In this document: positions 1 to 5,169 of the stretch, in pieces
Layout of the letters: each line of letters begins with the position of its first letter
Numbering within the stretch: position 1 is the stretch's first letter
NCBI GenBank assembly: GCA_023663915.1
Contig: JAMPGN010000213.1
Location: 1 to 7,170 of the forward strand
Length of the DNA: 7,170 bases
Source of the DNA: Eubacterium sp.
Lineage (GTDB): Bacteria; Bacillota_A; Clostridia; Lachnospirales; Lachnospiraceae
Direction: 5' to 3'
Program-made: the position numbers and the translations under genes
The notes under the pieces: generated by a model
What the model saw: the letters and a program-made list of their open reading frames with translations, nothing else
Databases searched by the model: none
Told to the model about the DNA's origin: nothing

Positions 1-61
1 TGAATAAATGAAATGATTTTCTCTTAAAAATCATTTCATATAAATCGCTATTTATAGTCAT
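1..61 (-). CDS. Nitroreductase-family protein, N-terminal fragment (cut by window edge)
   Basis: A minus-strand ATG at 61-59 opens a frame that stays open for 20 codons to the window edge. The peptide begins MTINSDLYEMIFKRKSFHLF. The pattern of an aliphatic-Phe-Lys-Arg-Lys-Ser stretch about ten residues in is typical of the start of flavin-dependent nitroreductase-fold proteins, where this basic/Ser segment helps bind FMN phosphate; assignment to that family is recognition from a short stretch. An SD-like AAGGGGG lies at 67-73, five bases from the ATG, which supports the start. It lies beyond the terminator-like hairpin at 271-312, so it is probably a separate unit from the rubrerythrin gene. 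If the family is right, the product would be a cytoplasmic NAD(P)H-dependent flavoenzyme; substrate cannot be inferred. The gene is incomplete here because of the window boundary, not because of a visible lesion. Confidence 0.6.
   Translation of the reverse strand, partial: MTINSDLYEMIFKRKSFHLF
8..39 (-). repeat. Perfect 13-bp inverted repeat inside the start of the nitroreductase-like gene
   Basis: Arms 8-20 and 27-39 are perfectly complementary, with a six-base loop. Alone it would look like a terminator, but the minus-strand reading frame that begins at 61 runs straight through it, so it sits at about nucleotides 23-54 of a coding sequence. It is AT-rich and may be coincidental, or may fold in the mRNA just after the start codon. 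Confidence 0.55.
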
Positions 62-152
62 GCTATCCCCCTTCAAACCGGAACTTGCGTCTCTTCAGCT
101 CTATGTTTTCACTCTAAGCCATTTGACAACTGTTACCTGCAAATTCTTTGCT

Positions 153-245
153 TCAATCAAACTCCTGTCTACACTTCGGACACAGTAAAGTGGACAGCTT
201 TTTGCGTTGGATGTAGTCCTCTGTCAGATTTTTGCATATGTACTT
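153..245 (-). pseudogene. Possible gene remnant or small ORF, 30 open codons with a CPKC motif
   Basis: A minus-strand frame is open from just after a TGA (246-248) to a TGA at 153-155. It has no ATG, GTG or TTG start and no ribosome binding site. It ends LLCPKCRQEFD, which contains one CxxC knuckle of the kind seen in zinc ribbons, preceded by a basic helix-like segment with TEDYIQRKK. One knuckle without its partner suggests the tail of a lost gene. The length is short enough for chance. I do not recognise a family, and no function is assigned. Confidence 0.22.
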
Positions 246-270
246 TCAAAATATTATCCTATGTATAGAA

Positions 271-312
271 AGAGATGCCCCAAAATCCCATAAACCATTT
301 CAAGGCATCTCT
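271..312 (-). terminator. Intrinsic-terminator-like hairpin after rubrerythrin
   Basis: In minus-strand RNA, AGAGATGCCTTGAAAT (312-297) pairs fully with ATTTTGGGGCATCTCT (286-271) around a 10-base loop. This gives 16 continuous pairs, three of them G-U wobbles. In plus-strand RNA those three become C-A mismatches, so the structure is strand specific. The tail TTCTAT is only weakly U-rich. It lies 78 bases past the rubrerythrin stop, so it most likely ends the carbonic anhydrase-rubrerythrin transcript, or stabilises its 3' end. Confidence 0.65.
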
Positions 313-389
313 CCATTCGCCACGGTTCCACCGTCACCTTCCAGCACGCGAATCCATATCCGGCATTTCTATTCTACACATTCCCAATC

Positions 390-944
390 CTAATAATTCT
401 GCGCGCTGATCTCAAAATATGCCTGTGGATGCGCACATACCGGACAGATTTCTGGAGCGGCAGTGCCGACAACGACATGACCACAATTACGGCATACCCA
501 TACTTTTACTTCGCTCTTCTTGAATACTTCCTGAGCTTCCACATTATTTAAGAGAGCGCGGTAGCGTTCCTCGTGATGTTTCTCGATCTCAGCCACCATG
601 CGGAACTTTGCCGCCAGTTCGGGGAATCCTTCTTCCTCAGCGGTCTTGGCGAATCCGACATACATCTCTGTCCACTCATAGTTCTCGCCCTGTGCCGCCG
701 CCGCAAGGTTCTCCGCCGTGCTTCCGATTCCGTACAGTTCCTTATACCAGATCTTGGCGTGTTCCTTCTCGTTGTCCGCCGTCTCCTGGAAAATTGCCGC
801 AATCTGTTCATAACCTTCTTTTTTCGCCTTGGACGCGAAAAAGGTATAATTGTTTCTCGCTGTTGACTCCCCCGCGATCGCCGCCTGTAAGTTCTTCTCT
901 GTCTGAGTGCCCGCGTAAGGATTCTTCTTTTCTGCTTCTGCCAT
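390..944 (-). CDS. rbr: Rubrerythrin (non-haem diiron peroxidase)
   Basis: This is a cytoplasmic peroxide-reducing enzyme of anaerobes: electrons from NAD(P)H via rubredoxin-type carriers reduce H2O2 to water. The 184-residue protein shows the full family layout. Residues 15-135 form the four-helix diiron domain, with E26, ExxH at 59-62 (EKEH), E90/E93 and ExxH at 121-124 (EKHH) as likely iron ligands. Residues 148-180 form a rubredoxin-like domain with CxxC at 151-154 and CPVC at 167-170. An in-frame ATG exists at 959, but its own codons carry GGAGGG, which sits seven bases before the ATG at 944. The inner ATG is therefore the start, giving MAEAEKK. The gene follows carbonic anhydrase by 75 bases with no clear terminator between, so co-transcription is likely. 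Length and motifs are normal for classical rubrerythrin. Confidence 0.96.
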   Translation of the reverse strand: MAEAEKKNPYAGTQTEKNLQAAIAGESTARNNYTFFASKAKKEGYEQIAAIFQETADNEKEHAKIWYKELYGIGSTAENLAAAAQGENYEWTEMYVGFAKTAEEEGFPELAAKFRMVAEIEKHHEERYRALLNNVEAQEVFKKSEVKVWVCRNCGHVVVGTAAPEICPVCAHPQAYFEISAQNY

Positions 945-951
945 GTTGTTT

Positions 952-957
952 CCCTCC
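952..957 (-). promoter_or_regulatory. Shine-Dalgarno that fixes the rubrerythrin start
   Basis: GGAGGG on the minus strand lies seven bases before the ATG at 944. It lies inside the coding stretch of the longer candidate starting at 959, so the shorter start is preferred. Confidence 0.8.
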
Positions 958-1019
958 ATTTGCTCTGACGCAGTCAGCTTATGCCGCTCGTCTTTTTATT
1001 TCTGCTGAATCATTTGAGA

Positions 1020-1583
1020 TTAATCCAAAAACTCTACAACTCCGGTGTCAATATGATATACTGCGCCGCATACTTTCAGTTTATCCGCATCTGTCAGTTT
1101 TAATCCTTCTTTGATGCGCAAAACGCTTCTCTCCACGTTCAGGCAGCTTGCCTTGTACTCATCTTTCTCCTCACCGATCGCCGCACGAATCTCATCGGTT
1201 ATGTATTTCACGAAACCGGTCGGCTCACTAGTTATCGTTGCACCCACTGCGCCGCAGCTTGTATGTCCTAATACGACTACCAGATTCGATCCGAGATGAT
1301 CCGCCGCATACTCCACGCTGCCAAGCTGATGGTTATCCATTACATTGCCTGCCACGCGAATCGTAAATAACTCACCGATACCTGCCATAAAAATACTCTC
1401 CGGTATCACTCTCGAATCCGAACAGGTTATTACGATCGCATAGGGACTCTGTCCCTCATCGCAGGTTTTCTGTCTGATCTTCGGCGAAATATCCCCCGTA
1501 TTGGTCTCCGCCTGCAAATAGCGTTTGTTTCCTTCCTTCAGTTTGTCCAGTGCGTCTGCCGCAGATAAGTTCTGATGTTCCAT
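1020..1583 (-). CDS. Beta-class carbonic anhydrase
   Basis: This zinc enzyme interconverts CO2 and bicarbonate in the cytoplasm, supplying bicarbonate to carboxylases and buffering pH. The 187-residue protein carries both beta-class signatures: CSDSRV at 54-59, giving zinc ligand C54 and the D56-R58 catalytic dyad, and GHTSCGA at 106-112, giving zinc ligands H107 and C110. The glycine-rich FTIRVAGN segment at 73-80 is also typical. The size fits the compact bacterial beta-CA group. The start ATG at 1583 has AAGGGAG ten bases upstream; no better start is seen. The leader upstream contains a perfect inverted repeat (1616-1638) and promoter-like sequences. The rubrerythrin gene follows 75 bases downstream. 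Pairing of a CA with a peroxide enzyme may simply reflect co-transcription. Several similar CA groups exist in Firmicutes, so no gene symbol is given. Confidence 0.95.
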   Translation of the reverse strand: MEHQNLSAADALDKLKEGNKRYLQAETNTGDISPKIRQKTCDEGQSPYAIVITCSDSRVIPESIFMAGIGELFTIRVAGNVMDNHQLGSVEYAADHLGSNLVVVLGHTSCGAVGATITSEPTGFVKYITDEIRAAIGEEKDEYKASCLNVERSVLRIKEGLKLTDADKLKVCGAVYHIDTGVVEFLD

Positions 1584-1615
1584 ATCCTAACGTCTCCCTT
1601 CCGTCGGTTCACTCC

Positions 1616-1638
1616 TGCACAATGTCCTGCATTGTGCA
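1616..1638 (-). repeat. Perfect 9-bp inverted repeat in the carbonic anhydrase leader
   Basis: TGCACAATG at 1616-1624 and CATTGTGCA at 1630-1638 are exact reverse complements around a five-base loop. It lies about 23-45 bases past the start point expected from the promoter at 1668-1676 and 33 bases before the gene. Neither strand has a U-run after it, so it is not a standard terminator. An mRNA leader hairpin or a regulator's operator are both possible. Confidence 0.6.
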
Positions 1639-1667
1639 AAAATGAGCCACTCGTTTATTTTGTTTGA

Positions 1668-1676
1668 AGTATACCA
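1668..1676 (-). promoter_or_regulatory. Extended -10 promoter candidate for carbonic anhydrase
   Basis: The minus strand reads TGGTATACT, an extended -10 (TGN plus TATACT, one mismatch from TATAAT). The -35 position is weak, about TGATTT/GATTTT, as is tolerable for extended -10 promoters. The predicted leader is about 75-80 bases and includes the inverted repeat at 1616-1638. Confidence 0.45.
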
Positions 1677-1752
1677 TAAATTGTCTGCAAAATCATCCAT
1701 TTCTGACAAAAATACCTTTCGATATTTCTCCCCCTGCAATACCTGTGATACT

Positions 1753-1767
1753 TCATGAACATTATAA
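1753..1767 (-). promoter_or_regulatory. PerR-box-like sequence overlapping a TATAAT
   Basis: The minus strand reads TTATAATGTTCATGA, which matches the 7-1-7 PerR consensus TTATAATNATTATAA at 11 of 14 informative positions. The first half site is perfect and contains a consensus -10 TATAAT at 1761-1766; no good -35 is visible. PerR control of rubrerythrin genes is known in clostridia, so a peroxide-responsive promoter for the carbonic anhydrase-rubrerythrin unit is plausible. AT-rich sequence makes chance matches common. Confidence 0.3.
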
Positions 1768-1799
1768 AGCAGAAACACACAAAACAACAGGTAAAACCA

Positions 1800-3659
1800 T
1801 CATTTCACAATCTCCGCCGTCGCCTCGCGCAGCCACTTCAATTCCTCACCCTCAAAATAAGGCATCAGCGTCTCATATACTTTCTGATGGTACTCGTTCA
1901 GCCACTTAAGTTCCTTGTCTGTCATTAGTTCCGGCAAAATAGCGTCCCTGTCAAAGGGAACCATCGTCAGAGATTCCAGATACATGAACTGCCCGTACCC
2001 GTTCTGCTCCCCCTTGCGGCACAGGACAAGATTTTCATGACGGATGCCGAACTGCCCTTCCAGATAAAGCCCCGGCTCGTTGGAGATCACCATGCCCTCC
2101 TCAAGCAGAACGCCCTTTGCAGTCTCCGAAATGCGCCAGTGGAATCTCTGTGGTCCTTCATGCACGTTCAAAAGAAACCCTACACCGTGTCCGGTTCCAT
2201 GATTGTAATCCAGCCCATTCTCCCACAAAGGCTCCCGCGCCAGCACATCAAGATTCTGTCCGCATACGCCATACAAAAATCTTGCCGCTCCTAATGCCAG
2301 ATGCCCGCGCAGAACAATCGTATAATACCGCTTCTGCTCCTCTGTCACCGTGCCGAGGGCAATCGTGCGGGTAATGTCCGTAGTTCCTTCCCGGTAATGT
2401 CCACCGGTATCCGCCAGGCAGAATGTTCCGCCCGACATCTCTACGTCGCTCTGCTTGGTCGGCTCATAGTGTACGATTGCACCGTGCTCACCGTAAGCGA
2501 TGATCGGTTCAAAGCTCGCGCCCAGATACCCTTCCATCTGTGAGCGAAAAGATTCTAGTTTTTGGGCGGCGCTCATTTCTGTGACCGTTCCCTTGTCGAA
2601 ACTTTTAGCCAAACCTCTTTTTTCATCTGCAAGACAATTTTTTCTTTCCCTATCGCTTATGCTCATTTTCAGCCAGCGGATAAATTTCGTTACCGCCACG
2701 CCGTCTTTGACATGCGCCGTGCGTATGTGCTCCATTTCCTGAGGAGTCTTGACGGCTTTCATGAGCATGACCGGACTGCACTTATCAATCTTTTCCATCC
2801 CTTCCGGCAGACTGTGGTAAAGGTTGTAGTTCACGGCTTCGCTGTCCGCCCACACCCGGCTGTCCGCCGGAAGACTGCGCAAGATCTGTCCAATCTCTTC
2901 ATATGGTCTGATGGAAATGCCTGCCTGAACCAGTTTTTCCCGAATCGCTTCCGACAGTATTCGCTCGTGAACGCAAAGCACGGCTTTTTCCTGCATCACC
3001 AGCATATACGCCATAAAAACCGGCGTGTACTTCACGTCATTGCCACGCAGATTGAGCAGCCATGCAATCTCATCGAGCGCGGTAATCAGCAGGGCATCCG
3101 CTTTCTCTTCGCACATTTTCCCTCGCACGTCAGCTAATTTCTCCTCCCTGCTTCTGCCCGCGTATTGAACATCCAGCTCCCATACCGGCTCTGCGGACAT
3201 AGGCGGACGCCTCTCCCATATCCTGTCCACCAGATCTTCACCGCCCGAAAAGGTAATCTGTTTAGCATCCGTCTTCTGCGCGAGCGTGCGCACGAAATGT
3301 TCCGTGACTGTCCGCCCGTCAAAACCAACCACGCTTTTTTCTCCTAATTTATCACATAGATACTCGGCGATCTTCGACACCCCCGGCTGTCCCGAACGCA
3401 TAAGCGCAATCGGGCTGCCTTCAAGCTGCGCCGCCGCCTGTATAAAATATCTGCCGTCTGTCCACAATGCCGCCTCGTCCGGCAATACGATCAGGGTTCC
3501 CGCTGATCCGGTGAACCCTGACAGATATTCTCTTGCCTTAAAATATTCCCCCACATACTCCGAACTGTGAAAATCCTCTGTGGGGATGATATAGGCGGAC
3601 AGACCGCGCTCCCGCATCAGTCTGCGGAGCGCATTCAACTTGTCTTCAACATTTTGCAT
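1800..3659 (-). CDS. Xaa-Pro aminopeptidase (aminopeptidase P), M24B family, three-domain type
   Basis: This cytoplasmic metallopeptidase removes the N-terminal residue from peptides whose second residue is proline. Residues 5-140 form a creatinase-type N domain (with the WTDGRYF motif), about 160-300 a second creatinase-like domain, about 310-560 the pita-bread catalytic domain and 560-619 the short C-terminal domain of the long eukaryote-like group. All five metal ligands are visible: D417 (LADTGG), D428 (TTDITR), H491 (GTGHGVG), E528 (SNEPGLY) and E542 (GIRHENL); H397 and H487 are likely catalytic helpers. At 619 residues it is somewhat longer than the roughly 595 I expect, because of an unusual polar insert at about 334-358. 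Start ATG has AGGAAAGG seven bases upstream. It follows the DUF362 gene by 68 bases, so probably the same transcript. Confidence 0.94.
   Translation of the reverse strand: MQNVEDKLNALRRLMRERGLSAYIIPTEDFHSSEYVGEYFKAREYLSGFTGSAGTLIVLPDEAALWTDGRYFIQAAAQLEGSPIALMRSGQPGVSKIAEYLCDKLGEKSVVGFDGRTVTEHFVRTLAQKTDAKQITFSGGEDLVDRIWERRPPMSAEPVWELDVQYAGRSREEKLADVRGKMCEEKADALLITALDEIAWLLNLRGNDVKYTPVFMAYMLVMQEKAVLCVHERILSEAIREKLVQAGISIRPYEEIGQILRSLPADSRVWADSEAVNYNLYHSLPEGMEKIDKCSPVMLMKAVKTPQEMEHIRTAHVKDGVAVTKFIRWLKMSISDRERKNCLADEKRGLAKSFDKGTVTEMSAAQKLESFRSQMEGYLGASFEPIIAYGEHGAIVHYEPTKQSDVEMSGGTFCLADTGGHYREGTTDITRTIALGTVTEEQKRYYTIVLRGHLALGAARFLYGVCGQNLDVLAREPLWENGLDYNHGTGHGVGFLLNVHEGPQRFHWRISETAKGVLLEEGMVISNEPGLYLEGQFGIRHENLVLCRKGEQNGYGQFMYLESLTMVPFDRDAILPELMTDKELKWLNEYHQKVYETLMPYFEGEELKWLREATAEIVK
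2586..2660 (-). other. AT-rich in-frame insert in the peptidase gene
   Basis: This stretch codes residues about 334-358, a charged segment containing DRERKNCLADEKRG. In relatives as I remember them, the helix ending in RWLK runs almost directly into TEMSAAxKLE, so about 25 residues appear extra. My hand count gives about 37% GC here, clearly below the surrounding gene, with A-rich codons. The frame is kept, and all catalytic residues lie downstream of it. It may be a surface loop; the boundary is approximate. Confidence 0.45.
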
Positions 3660-3727
3660 AAAAGCGCCTTTCCTGACTCATGGCTGTCTTCTTACATCAC
3701 AACGCATATTTTCCGCAGTATGTACCG

Positions 3728-4846
3728 TCAAATTTTGATCAGTTCATACTGGTCTGTGCCTAATCCAATCTTCACTGCATGGGCAATACAGCTCTTCCAC
3801 TCCGTATCCGGATGCGTCATATAGAAATGGTCATGCCCTTCCTCGTTGCCAAGCTCCTTGAGATTCTCTCCCAGAATACTACTCTCTACGGGCGCCATCT
3901 GATTACACAGATCCGCGCACGCCTGATCTAATGCAACCGGGTCAAAAGATGCCAGCATACCGACATTCGGGATAATCGGAATATCGTTTTCTGAATGACA
4001 GTCACAGTTCGGGGACACGTCACAGATCAGGGAAACATGGAAACACGGACGGTCTTTGCAAACCGCCAGACTGTACTCCGCCATCTTATAATTGAGTACA
4101 GCGATAGAGTCCACATAATCTGCAGCGATCGCATCTTTCGGGCATACCGCCAGACAACGTCCGCATCCCACACATTTATTATGGTCAATATGCGCTTTTC
4201 CATTCTCGATGATCGGCGCGCCGTGTGCACAAATTCTGTCACAGGAGCCGCAGCCGATACAGGCGGCCTCGTCAACGCTCGGCTTGCCCTCGCAGTGCTG
4301 TTCCATTTTTCCTGCCCTAGAACCGCAGCCCATGCCAATATTCTTGAGCGTACCGCCGAAGCCTGCCATCTCATGTCCCTTGAAATGCGTCAGAGAAATA
4401 AAAATATCCGCATCCATAATCGCCTGCCCGATCTTCGCTTCTTTGACATACTCTCCGTTGATGGGTACAAGCGTCTCGTCAGTGCCTTTCAGTCCGTCAC
4501 CAATAATGATATGGCATCCCGTCTGATAAGGGGAAAATCCATTGACATAAGCCGTTTCCAGATGGTCTAACGCATTCTTTCTGCTGCCTACATAGAGTGT
4601 ATTGCAATCGGTAAGGTACGGCTTGCCGCCAAGCTCCTTGACATAGTCCGCCACCACTCTCGCATAGTTCGGGCGCAAAAATGCCAAATTGCCGTATTCC
4701 CCGAAATGAATCTTGATTGCCGCATACTTATCTGTAAAATCAATGTTCTCAAATCCTGCCGTCTTCATCAGACGATGTAACTTCTGTAACAGATTTTCAT
4801 GCTCCGTCGCCTTAAAAGTTGTAAAATACACGTTTGCCTTTTCCAT
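3728..4846 (-). CDS. DUF362 domain protein with two 4Fe-4S ferredoxin clusters
   Basis: The 372-residue protein has an N-terminal DUF362 region (about 40-185, including KIHFGEYGN and the FKGHEMAGFGG segment) and a bacterioferredoxin insert. The insert holds two CxxCxxCxxxC motifs: C196/C199/C202/C206 and C225/C228/C231/C235, the second followed by the usual proline, the first by Ala-His. Further cysteines at 275, 281 and 283 (CDVSPNCDC) could form another metal site. No signal peptide or membrane segment is seen, so it is cytoplasmic. An electron-transfer role is inferred; the family's reaction is not established. Start ATG at 4846 has AGGAG seven bases upstream. It heads the transcript leading into the aminopeptidase P gene (68-base gap, no terminator seen). 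A possible 24-codon ORF lies just upstream. Confidence 0.92.
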   Translation of the reverse strand: MEKANVYFTTFKATEHENLLQKLHRLMKTAGFENIDFTDKYAAIKIHFGEYGNLAFLRPNYARVVADYVKELGGKPYLTDCNTLYVGSRKNALDHLETAYVNGFSPYQTGCHIIIGDGLKGTDETLVPINGEYVKEAKIGQAIMDADIFISLTHFKGHEMAGFGGTLKNIGMGCGSRAGKMEQHCEGKPSVDEAACIGCGSCDRICAHGAPIIENGKAHIDHNKCVGCGRCLAVCPKDAIAADYVDSIAVLNYKMAEYSLAVCKDRPCFHVSLICDVSPNCDCHSENDIPIIPNVGMLASFDPVALDQACADLCNQMAPVESSILGENLKELGNEEGHDHFYMTHPDTEWKSCIAHAVKIGLGTDQYELIKI

Positions 4847-4869
4847 ACTCGCTCTCCTTTTCTCTGTTT

Positions 4870-4944
4870 CTAATCGTCGAACATCTTAAAGCGTTCGCTT
4901 ATGACCGCGTACTGCTCTTTGATCTTGAGATACAGACCGATCAT
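4870..4944 (-). CDS. Possible 24-residue leader ORF upstream of the DUF362 gene
   Basis: ATG at 4944 to TAG at 4870 encodes 24 residues, beginning MIGLYLKIKEQYAVISERF and ending in acidic residues; it would form an amphipathic helix. The codons are GC-ending, as in the real genes, unlike the AT-rich flank. The upstream AAAAGGGG (4958-4965) is 13 bases away, long for a ribosome binding site, and the frame extends a further nine codons upstream without a start. It ends 23 bases before the DUF362 start. It may be a small protein, an upstream translation-coupling ORF or the tail of a lost gene. Confidence 0.3.
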   Translation of the reverse strand: MIGLYLKIKEQYAVISERFKMFDD

Positions 4945-4979
4945 GTTTTCTTTACAACCCCTTTTAAACAGTTAAAGAC

Positions 4980-5008
4980 ATTCTATCATTTTTTCTGTGT
5001 CTTGTCCT
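4980..5008 (-). promoter_or_regulatory. Promoter candidate for the DUF362-peptidase transcript
   Basis: On the minus strand, AGGACA (5008-5003) and TAGAAT (4985-4980) are 17 bases apart, matching the sigma-A consensus at 4 of 6 and 5 of 6 positions. Transcription would start near 4973, just before the possible small ORF and about 125 bases before the DUF362 gene. Confidence 0.5.
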
Positions 5009-5078
5009 CTATTTCTTTTTCATTTTGTATTTTTATTTTACCAAATCTAAATAATAGCTCTTTTTTCAAAATTTTCCA

Positions 5079-5107
5079 TTTGCAAACATACGTTCGCATG
5101 GTATACT
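5079..5107 (+). promoter_or_regulatory. Promoter of the Y-family polymerase cassette
   Basis: TTTGCA (5079-5084) and TATACT (5102-5107) are 17 bases apart. The -10 has one mismatch and the -35 has two. A/T tracts at 5061-5075 directly upstream could act as an UP element. The LexA-type box lies across the -35 edge and spacer, where a bound repressor would block polymerase. The leader to the gene is about 55 bases. Confidence 0.7.
5083..5096 (+). promoter_or_regulatory. LexA (DinR) operator, one mismatch from consensus
   Basis: CAAACATACGTTCG differs from the Firmicutes SOS box CGAACNNNNGTTCG at one position only, the second base. The symmetry extends one more pair out on each side. Its place inside the promoter and in front of a translesion polymerase gene makes SOS induction the natural reading. 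Confidence 0.85.
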
Positions 5108-5169
5108 AATCATATCGCTATTAAGTAATCATCCGTATCCGACGCCACTATTACGAAAGGAGTCCCCTT

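Noticed and set aside
8..39. A transcription terminator at the left edge.
   Set aside because: The inverted repeat lies inside a coding frame with its own start and ribosome binding site, and its tail is not a convincing U-tract.
965..977. A short hairpin, CTGAC-GCA-GTCAG, between carbonic anhydrase and rubrerythrin.
   Set aside because: It has only five pairs and no following U-run, so it does not support a terminator separating the two genes.
608..1114. A 168-codon plus-strand frame across rubrerythrin and carbonic anhydrase.
   Set aside because: It is a proline/serine-rich antisense shadow crossing two genuine genes.
1587..1787. A 66-codon minus-strand frame upstream of carbonic anhydrase.
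   Set aside because: It has no ribosome binding site, an unremarkable sequence, and it runs through both promoter candidates and the leader inverted repeat.
2562..3137. A 191-codon plus-strand frame opposite the peptidase gene.
   Set aside because: The peptidase on the other strand has all catalytic motifs; this frame has no known motifs and no start signal.
4878..4897. CGAAC and GTTCG separated by ten bases, resembling a second LexA box.
   Set aside because: The SOS box needs four bases between the half sites; the spacing here is wrong and it lies in the small-ORF region downstream of the promoter.
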